The translations under genes and the position numbers were made by a program. This document shows, in pieces, positions 11,746 to 22,278 of a DNA stretch of 64,000 nucleotides. The stretch covers positions 12,764,128 through 12,828,127 of the forward strand of contig CM033744.1 in NCBI GenBank assembly GCA_019671005.1, in the 5' to 3' direction. Numbering within the stretch: position 1 is the stretch's first letter; each line of letters starts with the position of its first letter. The stretch comes from Hibiscus mutabilis. Taxonomy: Eukaryota; Streptophyta; Magnoliopsida; Malvales; Malvaceae. The notes under the pieces are model-generated. The model did not search any database. It saw only the letters and a program-made list of their open reading frames with translations, and was not told where the DNA came from.

Positions 11746-12840
11746 GGTCCCCATGATTAATTGTATGAATGATTCTAAATCCAATCCCGAGGTAGATTTC
11801 GAGCACCCCGAGATCTCGGCAGAAATTGAAGAGGAGGATGACGAGGCAGGATGTGAAGTTCCTGAAGAGTTGGTATGGATGATGGCCAATGAAGAAAGGC
11901 GAATCATGGCCCAACAAGAAGAAACAGAAATTGTGAACTTGGGAACCGTTGAGGAGAGAAAAGAAGTGAAAATTGGGACTACATTTTTCTCAAGAACCAG
12001 GCGCGAACTGATAGCCCTGCTCCAAGAGTTCAAGGACGTCTTTGCTTGAAATTATCAAGATATTCCAGGGTTGAATACAGAAATAGTGGTGCACAAGCTG
12101 CCAACGAGGCCATAATGCAAACCAATCCAGCAAAAGCTTAGAAGAATGAGGACTGACATGCTACTAAAGATCAGAGAAGAGGTAAAAAAAAAACATTTTG
12201 ATACCGGTTTTCTGGAAGTTGCTAAATACCTTGAATGGGTTACAAACATTGTACCAGTGCCAAAAAAAGATGGGAAGGTCCGCATGTGTGTAGATTACAG
12301 GGACCTCAACCGTGCAAACCCTAAAGATAATTTCCCTTTGCCACATATTGACACGTTGGTTGAGAATACCGTGGGACAGTCATTGTTCTCATTCATGGAT
12401 GATTTCTCAGGATATAACCAGATAAAGATGGACCTAGAGGACATGGAGAATACCACATTTGTAACCATGTGGGGCACATTTTGTTACAAGGTGATGCATT
12501 TCGGACTCAAGAACGCAGGGGTGACTTATCAAAGAGCAATGGTGACTCTTTTCCACGATATGATGCACAAGGAGATAGAAGTATACGTAGATGATATGAT
12601 TGCTAAGTTCTGAACCGAGGAAGAGCATCTTCAAAACCTGAGAAAGCTATTCTAAAGACTACGAAAATACCAGCTGAAGCTTAACTCGGCTAAATGCACC
12701 TTCGTAGTCACATCTGGAAAACTCTTGGGGTTTTTAGTGAGTAAGAATGAGATTGAGATTGATCCAAAAAAGTAAAGGTTATCTAGGACCTCCCTCTACC
12801 TCAGACTCAGAAAGATGTTTGAGGTTTCCTGAGAAGGTTA
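11746..12840 (+). pseudogene. Reverse transcriptase region of Ogre-1
   Basis: The acidic leader (about 11760-12050) is followed by RT. Visible motifs are the fingers block KKDGKVRMCVDYRDLNRANP (about 12262-12321), FMDDFSGYNQIKM with the first catalytic Asp (about 12391-12429), and YVDD at 12584-12595, the intact metal-binding pair. Lesions include a stop at about 12047, a stop just after the YVDD block (12612) and frameshifts near 12770. The thumb/connection region after 12620 is damaged. It would have copied element RNA into DNA. Confidence 0.85.
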
Positions 12841-13430
12841 AACTATATCTCCCGTTTTATCTCTCAATTAACAGATAAGTGCGACCCTGTCTTCAGACTA
12901 CTTAGGAAGAATAACCCAGGGGTCTGGGATGAAGAATGTCAAGAAGCTCTAGAAAAGATTAAGAAGTACTTGACGAATGCTCCTATTTTAGTCGCACCAG
13001 TACCAAATAGGCCTTTGATCATTTACTTGGCAGTTTTTGAAAACTCGATGGGTTGCGTGTTGGGGCAACATGATGAGTCTGGGAAGAAGGAAAGAGCCAT
13101 CTACTACTTAAGTAAAAAGTTCACCGATTGCGGAGCACGGTACTCGCCAATTCAGAAGCTATGTTGTGCTTTGGTTTGGACTACCAAAAGGATTAGACAG
13201 TACATGTTATATCATACCACTTGGTTGATATCCAAATTGGACCCCTTGAAGTTTCTAATAGAAACACCGGCATTAACGGGGAGGATGGCCCGCTGGTAGA
13301 TGTTGTTATTCGAGTTTGACATTGTATATGTGAGTCAGAAAGCTGTGAAAGAAAGTGCTATAGCGGATTTCTTAGCTAGTCGTGCTTTAGATGATTATGA
13401 ATCGTTGAACTTCAATTTCCCGAATGAGGA
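12841..13430 (+). pseudogene. Connection and Ty3-type RNase H of Ogre-1
   Basis: The open stretches 12970-13299 and 13300-13530 contain the usual gypsy sequence after RT: a run of Pro/Ala residues, then SMGCVLGQHDE, YYLSKKFTDCGARYSPIQKL and LARW/MARW. A TAG at 13297-13299 replaces the Gln codon retained in Ogre-2. In Tat elements this first RNase H is typically decayed because a second copy follows. The leading Asp of the RNase H fold is not conserved here (VFENS). Confidence 0.7.
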
Positions 13431-13990
13431 CTTGATGTGCATTACGATTGGGGAAGACGTTGTTTCAGATGATGGCTTGTGGAAGCTTTACTTTGATAGA
13501 GCCTCCAATGCCCTTGGCCACGGAATATGAGTTGTGCTAATTTCTCCAAAGGATGTCTACCATCCCTTCACCAATAGACTAGAATTCTTTTGCACAAACA
13601 ACATAGCTAAATACGAAGCTTGTGTCATGAGACTGAATGCAACCATTGAAAGAAAGATCAAAGAACTTCGAGTATTCAGAGATTCGTCCTTAGTGATCTA
13701 TCAGTTACGAGGAGAATCAGAAACTAGGGATCCAAGGCTAGTAAAATACTACAAGTTGATCCAAGAGCTCATTAAAGAATTTGGAAAGGTCAATTTCACT
13801 TACCTTCCCAGGGAAAATAACCAGATGACAGACGCCTTGGTAACCCTGACCTCCATGTTCAAAGCAAATACGAAAGCAGAAATGAAGCTAATTGAGATGC
13901 AGACTTTTGAAAGGCCAGCTCACTGTTATAATGTGCAAGAAGAAATAGATGGCAATCCTTGGTATTACGATATCTTGCAATATATCAAGT
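13431..13990 (+). pseudogene. Second, archaeal-type RNase H of Ogre-1
   Basis: The domain starts with WKLYFDRASNALGHGI (about 13480-13527), keeping the first Asp. It continues in 13534-13995 with TNNIAKYEACVM, where Lys replaces the usual catalytic Glu of the AEYEA motif. It then has RDSSLVIYQLRGE (second Asp) and LPRENNQMTDALVTL (last Asp). A stop (TGA at 13528) breaks the domain near its start. Acquisition of this second RNase H is diagnostic for the Tat lineage. Confidence 0.8.
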
Positions 13991-14045
13991 TTTAAAAGTA
14001 TATCCCGAAAGGGCAAACTAAAATGGCCAAAAAACACTCAGAAAG

Positions 14046-15294
14046 ATGGTAACAGGATATGTTTTGGACGGGGAGATTCTGTACAAAAGAGGCTATGATC
14101 AAGTGTTGTTGAGATGTGTAGATGCCCGGGAGGTAAAAGAAATTTTGGCAGAAGTGCATGATGGTTTGTGTGGAACACACGTCAATAGCCTGAAAAATCA
14201 TGAGATATGGCTATTTTTGGTCTACTATGGAGGGAGACTGCATCGATTACGTCAGGAAATGCCATAAGTGCCAAATATATGCCGACAAGATCCATGCTTA
14301 TCATTTACCTTTACACACCATGAACTCACCTTGGCCGTTCACAGCATGGAGCATGGATGTCATTGGACAGATTTATACGAAGGCTTCCAATGGGCACCAT
14401 TTTATTTTTGTTACCATTGATTACTTCACTAAATGGGTGGAGGAAACATCTCATGCCAATATCACAAGGACAACGGTGTGCAAGTTCCTGAAGAAGGAGA
14501 TTATTTGCCGATATAGGGTACCAGAAAGAATTATCACAGACAACGCTTTCAACCTAAATAACAAATTGATGACTGAGGTGTGCAACCAGTTCAAAATAAC
14601 ACACCACAATTCCACGACCTACCATCCTAAGATGAATGGGGCAGTAGAAGCGGCAAATAAGAACATAAAGAAAATCATTGCGAAGACAACAGACACCTAC
14701 AAAGATTGGCATGAGAAGCTGCCATTTGCTTTGTTCGCCTACTGAACATCTGTTCGCACATCAACCGGGGCAACACCCTATTCTCTAGTGTATGGCACAA
14801 AGGCAATACTACCCATTGAGGTTGAGATTCTGTCACTCTGGGTTCTGAATGAAATAAGGCTGGATGAATCAAAGTGGGTGCAAACCAGGCTTGACCAGTT
14901 AAATCTCATTGAAGAAAAGAGGCTGAAAGCCATTTGTCATGGTCAAATGTACCAAAAACGAATGATGCAGGCATATGACAAGAAAGTGCGCCCGAGAAAA
15001 TTTCGAGAAAGAGATCTGGTGCTTAAGAAGATCCTCCCAATTCAGAAAGATTTTCGAGGGAAGTGGATGCCTAATTGGGAAGGGCCATATATCGTCAAGA
15101 AGGCCTTTTCGGGAGGAGCATTGATTTTAACTGAAATAGATAGAGAAGAATTGAAAAATCCCGTGAATTCTGATTCAGTTAAGAAGTATTATTTTGAAAA
15201 AGAAAAAAAAGAAAGAAAAAAACAACAACAACAAAAAAGAAAAAAAAGAAATGAAATGAAAAATGATGAAAAATGGAGTGAGGCGAAAAACTGA
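14046..15294 (+). pseudogene. Integrase of Ogre-1
   Basis: The H2C2 zinc-binding region (HDGLCGTH .. CHKCQ) is split by a frameshift near 14200. The DDE core is otherwise present: Asp in MDVIG (14356-14358), Asp in ITDN (14539-14541) and Glu in VEAANK (14647-14649). The last two are separated by 35 residues, as expected. A TGA at about 14743 replaces an Arg codon kept in Ogre-2 (FAYRASV). The C-terminal part (14788-15294) has the gypsy GPYIVKK segment and a Lys-rich tail. No chromodomain is seen, as usual for Tat. Confidence 0.85.
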
Positions 15295-16007
15295 AAAGGC
15301 GCTTCATAAAATGAAAACCTAAGGTGAAAACCCACAAAGGGTGCTGTAGTTTTTTTTAAAAAATGGCTCAAGGTGAAAATACAAAAGGGCATCTTGAAGC
15401 AAATGAGGGATCTGAGTTGAAAACCCGTTAAGCGCAGCTCAGATAAATTTTGAGATTGGGCCTCGGGCAAGTAGAATTATCCCCACGGGTGCCAGAAGAA
15501 GGAGTTCCAGGCAAAGATTCTATTTTGATTGACGGGATCACGTATTATTCATATTGTGGATATTTGGGGTTCTGCATTTCATGTTCTGCTTTCCCTTTTC
15601 CTCATGTTTGCCATGACTTTTCTAAAACTATTCCAAGCCCTTAATTTCAAAAGGATCGTGCTTTTTGTGTCTTCTCTTCCTTGTTTTCTCATTGTTTTCA
15701 TAAGCATCATGAAAACAGGTTAACATAGACTTATGGTAAACAAAAGATTTCTAAGCATTATTATGATCTAACCCTGAGAATGCAGGTGATTAGAAAACAT
15801 AATTAACTCTGATCTCAAGATTTCTACATAATGTATGTCGAGGCACAACGAGGGAAGACTTCGAGCATCAGAATAAGATAACCAATGTCATACACAATTC
15901 ATACTTGTCTGAGAAAGTATTCAAGACGATAATAGATACCTCCCAGGTGAAAACCCGTAAAGGTCCCTAAAAAACTCTAAAGCGAAAACCTGAAATGGCA
16001 CTTTAGA
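15280..16007 (+). repeat. GTGAAAACCC hairpin set after pol (Ogre-1)
   Basis: Five or more hairpins share a core (T/C)GAAAA..CCC..AAA..GGG, while the outer arms differ but stay complementary. Examples: GAGGCG/CGCTTC (15280-15305, overlapping the pol stop); TCAAGGTG/CATCTTGA (15368-15397); ATCTGAGTTG/CAGCTCAGAT (15410-15444, ten pairs with one G.U); TCTAAAG/CTTTAGA (15976-16007). The segment between about 15450 and 15930 holds no clear hairpins and no gene. Confidence 0.75.
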
Positions 16008-16310
16008 ACTTAGAGCCGGAAACTCAGAAAAGAAAGGCTGAAATGGTTGAACCCAACAGTGAGATGGGGTACCGCCACCAGAAGAAGAAAAAGAAGAGAA
16101 AGTAAGCAGAGAGTCGAGATTGATTGACTGACTGCGGAAGCAGGCGCATCAGAATATTGACACTTATGCATCATGTATAGTTAGGCATCCCTAGGATTAG
16201 GAGCATGCTAACTCATCTATTACGACATTTTGTCTATTTTAAACATGTACTTATAGGTCACTAATGACTTTTGATCTGCGACTTCATATTGAAAATGTGG
16301 ATTTATTTGA

Positions 16311-16946
16311 AGAAAGTTTGGCAGCCTTAGTAGCGTGAGTCTAGAAAGTTAGGTAGCCATTTGTAGCATGAACCCCCAAATTTGAAGGAAGATTTTGGCA
16401 GCCCTAGTAGTGTGAGGCCAGATATCGTTATGCATTTTAGGCGTGAATCCCTAAATTTGAAGAAAGATTTTTGAAGCCTTAGTAGCATGAGTCCAAAAAG
16501 ATCGGTAGCTATTTTCGGTGTGAATCCCCAAATTTGAAGAAAGATTTTGACAGCTTTAGTAGCGTGAGTCTAGAAAGATTTTGACAGCTTTAGTAGCGTG
16601 AGTCTAGAAAGATTGGTAGCCATTTTCAGCGTGAATCTCCAAATTTGAAGAAAGATTTTGGTAGCCTTAGTAGCGTGAGTCCAGAAAGGTCGGTAGCCAT
16701 TTTTGACGTGAATCCCCAAATTTGAAGAAAGATTTTGGCAGCCTTAGTAGCGTGAGTCCAGAAAGATCAGTAGCCATTTTTGGCGTGAATCCCTAAATTT
16801 GAAGAAAGATTTTGGCAGTCTTAGTAGCGTGAGTCCAAAAAGGTTTGTAGCCGTTTTCGGCGTGAATCCCCAAATTTGAAGAAAGATTTTGGCAGCCTTA
16901 GTAGTGTGAGTCCAAAAAGATCGGTAGCCATTTTGGCGTGAATCCC
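16311..16946 (+). repeat. About eight tandem copies of a 77-bp unit in the Ogre-1 3' region
   Basis: Each unit has a core close to GCAGCCTTAGTAGCGTGAGT followed by a GGTAGCCATTTTCGGCGTGA block and CCCCAAATTTGAAG. One unit (16551-16610) contains an extra 33-bp internal duplication. Element F keeps one stray partial copy (about 40492-40515). Tandem repeats in the 3' untranslated region are known for Tat/Ogre elements and can seed satellite DNA. Confidence 0.85.
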
Positions 16947-16964
16947 AGAAGAATTCGAAGATAA

Positions 16965-17352
16965 AGGTTCTATATAGGAAGGGCCTATATTTTGAGCCCT
17001 CGCAGTGAAAGGTTCTATATAGGAAAAACCTGTAACTCCGAGATTTCAAAAGCTAAAAGTTCTATATATGAAGGACTTGCGGCTCCAGGGTTTGAAGACT
17101 AGCAGTTCTATATAGGAAGAACTCCCAGTCGGAAGAATCCATCCGTGACGCAGAAGGTTTTATATAGGAAAAACCCGCCGCGTTGAAGGCGAAAAGTTCT
17201 ATATAGGAAGGACTCCAAGCTTTACCGTCTCAAAGTGAAAAGTTCTATATAGGAGGGACTCGTAACTCAAGACTTCAGAATGAAAGGTTCTATATAGGAA
17301 TGACATGTAGCTCCAAGATCAGAAGGTGAAGAAGTTCTATATAGGAAGAACT
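16965..17352 (+). repeat. Nine TATATAGGA hairpins (Ogre-1)
   Basis: Units spaced roughly 30-65 bp apart have the form arm-ATATAGGA-arm'. Arms change together: AGGTTC/GGGCCT, AGGTT/AACCT, AAGTTC/GGACTT, AGTTCT/AGAACT, GGTTTT/AAAACC, AAGTTCT/AGAACTT. Eight of nine keep pairing. The array lies between the 77-bp repeats and the polypurine tract. A longer array of the same kind is in element F. Confidence 0.8.
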
Positions 17353-17479
17353 TACAAACCTGAAATTCAGCTAAGAAAAAGTGGAGAGTTCCAGAAGAAC
17401 ACGTGATTCCGAAGCTACAAACAGGGAAGTTGGATAAAAATGAGTGCTTATGATCTTTGCTTTGTTCCCGTTCCACAAG

Positions 17480-17499
17480 AACAAGCAAAGAGGGGCAAT
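17480..17499 (+). other. Polypurine tract of Ogre-1
   Basis: AACAAGCAAAGAGGGGCAAT directly precedes the LTR start TGTAATCACTC at 17500. The same arrangement (AACAAGCAAAGA, then TGTAATCA) is found before the LTRs of elements F and E. It would prime plus-strand synthesis. Confidence 0.75.
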
Positions 17500-20400
17500 T
17501 GTAATCACTCATTTTTATCTGATTTGTAAATATCATGTTAATATATTAGTATAATAATTAATAGATATTATTATTGCATGTATGCATATATTACATTAGT
17601 ATGTGTGTTAATTATGTACGTGTGATTAATATGTGCGTAAAATATGTGTGTGATATGTGTGAATGTATATCATATATACTATGTGTTTCTACGTATTAAT
17701 AATTGTTATGATATATGCGTGTCGTATGTTTGCATGTCATATATGCTTTGCATTATTTGTATGTATATGTTAATGTATATATTTATATTAATTATGTATG
17801 AGAACAAATATACATGTATGTATTTGTATAATATGCTTGAATATAGGTGATATATGTTGGATATTTGAATGAATGTGTATGCTCGTATATGTATGTGTGC
17901 ATGTATTATTATTATTATTACCAGTATTGTTATTATTATTATTGTTATTATTATTATTATTATTATTGGTATTAAAACCCAAATATGAAGTCCACAGTCC
18001 AATATATATTACAAGACCCAAGTAATTACATAGCCCATTTTCGGCCAGACCCAATTAAACCCTAACATCTAACCCTAATCTTTTTCTTTGTCCACAGCCA
18101 ACCAAGAGTCGTTGGATCAAATCATGATCCAACAACCACAATTAAAGGGAGAAGCCTCTTCAGCTAGCCGCGTGAGATCACGCGCGGGTCGTTCAGCTCC
18201 TCACGCGCCCACAAGTCGCACGCACGAGGCTATCCGGTTTCCAAGGCACCATGTGTCATCATCTCAGGCCGCCTTATTTTTCCAAGATTGCATCTGGGCC
18301 GTCCGTGCATCAGGCCATCTTAGTCGTTGGGTCAGATCTAATCCAAAGGCCAAGGACGCATCTGGCCGAACGGTCACCACCACCATGCTTCCTCTACCAG
18401 TTCCTCAACCACCGTACAAGAATTTGCCAAAAAACACAAAAAAGAGAGATGTCAGTACCGAATCCAAAAAATTATATGTATTATTATCTATCTTCCTACT
18501 AGAAACCAACAACCAAATCACAATATATGTATCTAAAAACAAAATCTCTGTAGGCAGGAAGTTCTTTCCAGAACAAGAAATAAAAAAAAAGTTTTTCAGA
18601 GAAAAACCTTTCGAGTTTCCGGGGTAATCCCCTTTATTTTTTTCTCTGCATGCATGAATTAAAACATAAAAATGAATAAAAAGAGTGTTTTACCTTAAGC
18701 TTATTTCTTTCTGGCCGGCAAGAATCTGATGGTGAACCGTTTAAAGAGGTGTTTTCTTACGGTTTGAAATAGTAAGGGTCTAGGTTTTTCTTGGTTTAAA
18801 AATAGAGGGTAACTAGTTCTTTCCGGGGGTTTTGGTGGCCAAAAGGTAAGGATCCATGATGGCTCGAGGCAGCCGTTGCGACCAAGCCTCGCTTGAGACC
18901 GTTTGAACACGGTGGCCTAGGGTAAATTTTAGAGGTTTAGGGTTTCTGTCTAAAGGAAGTTAAAGGGGAGAGGTTTTTTTTTTGTTTCTCAAACAATTTT
19001 TCAAATGTCCAAAGGCCTCAATCCAACCTGAATAGGTCATTTTATAGAGTTTTATTTTTTTCAAATGGTAAAATCACGTAATAAGGACCTCCGTCCTTTG
19101 TAACTTTTCACTTTGAGTCCGCCCCTTGGTCCAATTACAACCCGGGTCCCTCTTCTTTTTAAAAATCTTTCAATTCAACCCGAAATTAACCGAAATTGGT
19201 TTCAAAATGGTAAAAGTACCCTGTTAGTCCCCTCGTGTTTTTGATATTTTCACTTCGAGCTTACCCCTTGGTTTTATTACATTTTCAGTCCTTGCATGTT
19301 TATTTCGGTTTATAATTTAGTCCCCAAATGTGTGTTTTCTTCTTTTGTTTCTGGCCTCCTAATTTTATTTTTTTTCATTTCGATCCCTTTTTATGTTTTA
19401 AATAATCATGCTTATTTATTTTTATTATGTGTTTTCAGCATGTTTATATTGCTCATCATATTCATATATGTCTTTTATATTATGTTTATTTATGCCTTTT
19501 AGGATGTGTATTAATATGTGTTATATCATGCTTTTATGTTTTAATTTTTTGTTCATGTTGTATACATGTTTTTCTTTTATGTGTTATGTTTTAGTTTAGT
19601 TTATAATCATGTCTACCTATGTTTAGCATGTCTATTTTGTTCTTTATGTTTTTATATATGTGTTGTCTTTATCATGTTTATTTATGTATGTTTTCTTTTA
19701 TATGCATTATCATGCTAATATGTTTAACTTTGTTTGCTTAAGATATATAAGTGTTAGCATCATTTTTCATGTTCCCTTTGCATCCTAGGTTGCATGTTAG
19801 TGTGATGAGTTTATAATATGTTAATGTTTTTTGTGTATTTATGATAGCATGAATATTGCGTCAGAGGTTAAGCCTTTAGGTGTTGCATTTCACATTATGA
19901 TAGTATGTTGCTTTGTTAAGGTTAATATTGTTATGTATATCATGTTATTGCATATGTTGTCCTTTTGTGTGTTTGATATTGTTTAAGCACGTTATAGGTG
20001 TAATCTTGAAGCATGTTTTTTTTTCTTTTACATGTTTATGTTTGTGCTTTGTTTTTTATTATTATGATATGTTATGTTACTCTTGTTCGTACATTTAATT
20101 ATTTTTGTTTAGTATTGTGATATTCATGTTTCTATGTTTTAGTACCATGTCAATGTGAATGTATGTTTTTTTAAATTGTTTTTTAAGATTGCATAACGGA
20201 ATATTATTTGTCAATGCGGTGCCCTTTTATTCGAGCGTAAATGTGGCCAGTATCAAGTGCAATGATGGTGGTCTATCGGTTTATTCTTGAATAACGGGAC
20301 CCTTAAAATTTACTCGCACTTATAACCAAATCTTAATTTGATCGTCACTTTAATTCAGAAAGTTTAATATTAATAAATCAGTAATTATTAAAGTACCAAT

Positions 20401-20640
20401 TTTGGGCGATGTAGGGATGCTAATCCTTCCCCATCCGTAATCGACTCCTGAACCCAACATTTTTAAAATCTCTGGTTTTACGGTGTCCGGCCTACCGTAG
20501 TGGCGGTGGCGACTCCATTTTTAAATAAAACACGGTTTTTTCTAAAACCTCACGGAAGACATTATTTTTAAATATCCGAAAGACTCCCAAACATTTTAAG
20601 ACCTGTTTTAGAGAAAACTCGAAAAAAAGGGATTGCTACA
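17500..20640 (+). repeat. 3' LTR of Ogre-1 (3141 bp)
   Basis: It starts TGTAATCACTCATTTTTATC and ends GGGATTGCTACA, next to resumed outer-LTR sequence. The 3' third carries the block found in all Tat-type LTRs here: ACCAATTTTGGGCGATG, CTAATCCTTCCCCATCCGTA and GGTGTCCGGCCTACC, then TGGCGACTCC at 20507-20516. An open frame of 179 codons (18088-18627) lies within it but resembles no protein I know and has the composition of LTR leader sequence. The part from 19270 to 20200 is T-rich with many TTTAT motifs and holds nothing else recognisable. Confidence 0.8.
17905..17968 (+). repeat. ATT trinucleotide microsatellite
   Basis: An imperfect (ATT)n run within the Ogre-1 LTR, interrupted by CCAGTATTG and a few TTG triplets. 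On the minus strand it yields a poly-Asn frame that is not a gene. Confidence 0.9.
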
Positions 20641-21625
20641 TAAGTAAGTCTTAGTTTCAATATTCTTTGTTAATGATCATAATGAGCACAAAGCTCCAAA
20701 ACAATGTATTTTGATGTATTCAATAGTTTCGGTATATTCAATTATTCTGATGTATAATCAATAATTTCTATGCAATGTTAATGTAAAGTCAATGTTATTC
20801 CTCATGTTATTATCAATTTTCAATACAAACCATGGTGCAAATTAAATCGAAGAGACTTACCAATACCTTCAATGTCATGACTAACTTGAAGAGAATCAAT
20901 TCATATGTTTATGAACAATACAATAAATATATAGAAAACAATAGTAGGAATTATACTATGTCCTCCGAGGTAATAAACTACACTCACCTAATCCGCGTTA
21001 TTGTTATTCTTTGAATCCGTTGATTTCTTGATTAACTTTTATTTTCCACTTAGCTTGAATGAGCCACTGCTCGCTTAAACCTCATTCATATAAAAAAAAA
21101 AGCATATTAAAACCCTTCCGTCATAAATTAGTACTCAAATTTATTATACATAAACTGTAATCTTAATCTAAGGTTGGGGTTGGGGTTGGGGTTGGGGTTG
21201 GGGTTGGGGTTGGACCTTACCCGGTTTGCTATTTATAAATCGATGACTCCAAAAGGAAAGAATAGATGAAACCCCCAAAATTTATGCGTATTTTTTTTCT
21301 GAGTTTTCATGTTAATTCTGCTCATGGAAAATAGATCTGGTATAATTTTCCACTGTTATTTTTCTTTGGTTCGATGCCTCCTTTTATTGAGTTAATCTAT
21401 GTCACCCTCCCAAGGCTTTGATATCATCACTTGAAATTTCAGTAAGGACATGCTAAAAACATGAATTTGAAGACATTCACTTCGAGAGAATGTTTACTGG
21501 AATTGACAATTTGGGGTGGTGTTTAACTATTTGATTTAAGGACCTCCCCCTTTTTTTCATGCTTTCGGATATATATATATCACTTTGTCATTCCTTTTCT
21601 TGTTCTTGTACGTGTATAGGATAAG
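20641..21625 (-). repeat. 5' LTR of the outer element, second segment
   Basis: It matches the intact LTR from 2284 onward (TAAGTAAGTCTTAG) up to GTGTATAGGATAAG. The last five bases ATAAG (21621-21625) are the target duplication of the next insertion. Compared with the intact copy it has an expanded GGGGTT run and a shorter AT run near 21570. Confidence 0.85.
21172..21213 (+). repeat. (GGGGTT)6 microsatellite with G-quadruplex potential
   Basis: Six GGGGTT units lie where the sister LTR (about 2870-2890) has one full and one partial unit. Since both LTRs were identical at insertion, the repeat number changed afterwards in one copy. Four or more G4 runs spaced by TT could fold as a quadruplex. 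Confidence 0.9.
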
Positions 21626-22264
21626 TGTCAAGGCTGTCTCTTATTGCATTACGATCCTACCTTGACAAGCCTGTTCGGGACCGAGCAAAGGCGGACCGAG
21701 CGATGATATGAGCAATCCCTGAAGAGCTACCAAGTCAAGGATGCAAGTTAGGATGCTTTGGGAAGGCGATGAAGGCCCTGTTCAGAAAGTGTCCTCGTTT
21801 GGGACGAAGAAACGTCTACCCGCGTCATACTTGGTAAGTTTATTTAGCTCTTTAGGGGGAAGTGGTCTGGTGTTGGGTCTCCACCATCCTCCTCGCCAGG
21901 CGCTAGCAGCCGAGCTGCCTTGGTGTAAGTGACCTTCTCCTAGGCCCACGTGGGGCCTAAGTGTGCGGGCATTGGTGCCAAGCGGATGGCACAATGTCTC
22001 TCTAGGAGGACCTCCTAGGGACGGTTTGGGGCCAGAGGGCCCCATATCGGGCTCGTAGCGAAAGTCAGGGGTTGGCAGCTAGCATTTGCTAGGCCCTGCG
22101 GGATACGATATTCGACGCGCATGTTGCCTGATGGATCATGAGACGACGCTTCCGAGTTAAGTCCTTGGATAAAGGGCTTGTTGAAGGCTGACTTGTCTGG
22201 GTTGAGTCCCTTTTCAAGTGTCGCACGGCGTGCCGACCTGGGCCTAGACGGCATGGCCGTGACA
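21626..22264 (+). repeat. 5' LTR of the ATAAG-flanked element
   Basis: It is 639 bp, ends GGCCGTGACA, and is G+C-richer than its surroundings. It contains CTTGACAAGCCTGTTCGG near its start and GGACCTCCTAGGGACGG in its second half. Short frames on both strands are reproduced in the 3' LTR but have no recognisable product. Confidence 0.9.
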
Positions 22265-22266
22265 GC

Positions 22267-22278
22267 TGGTATCAGAGC
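22267..22278 (+). other. Primer binding site, initiator tRNA-Met type
   Basis: TGGTATCAGAGC lies two bases after the 5' LTR end, the normal position. The same 12-mer is the primer site of the outer element on the minus strand. Confidence 0.9.

Larger units (their letters stand above)
7074..20640 (+). mobile_element. Ogre/Tat-type Ty3-gypsy retrotransposon 'Ogre-1', 5' LTR missing
   Basis: The order of domains is ORF1 remnant, gag, protease, intron, RT, RNase H, a second archaeal-type RNase H, integrase, structured 3' repeats, polypurine tract and a 3.14 kb 3' LTR. The dual RNase H and the intron between protease and RT are hallmarks of the Tat/Ogre lineage. The right LTR edge abuts outer-LTR sequence (TAAGT follows). 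The 5' LTR, primer site and start of ORF1 are gone and an Athila-like LTR fragment sits in their place. Stops and frameshifts in every gene show it cannot move by itself. Confidence 0.85.

Noticed and set aside
17788..18054. Poly-Asn protein on the minus strand
   Set aside because: It is the (ATT)n microsatellite inside an LTR.
18088..18627. 179-codon open frame on the plus strand
   Set aside because: It lies wholly inside the Ogre-1 LTR, shows no domain, and its Lys/Phe-rich end is low-complexity sequence.
21626..22264. GC-rich block with several frames as a possible captured host gene
   Set aside because: The same block is repeated at 24341-24973 as the second LTR and carries TG..CA ends with a target duplication.
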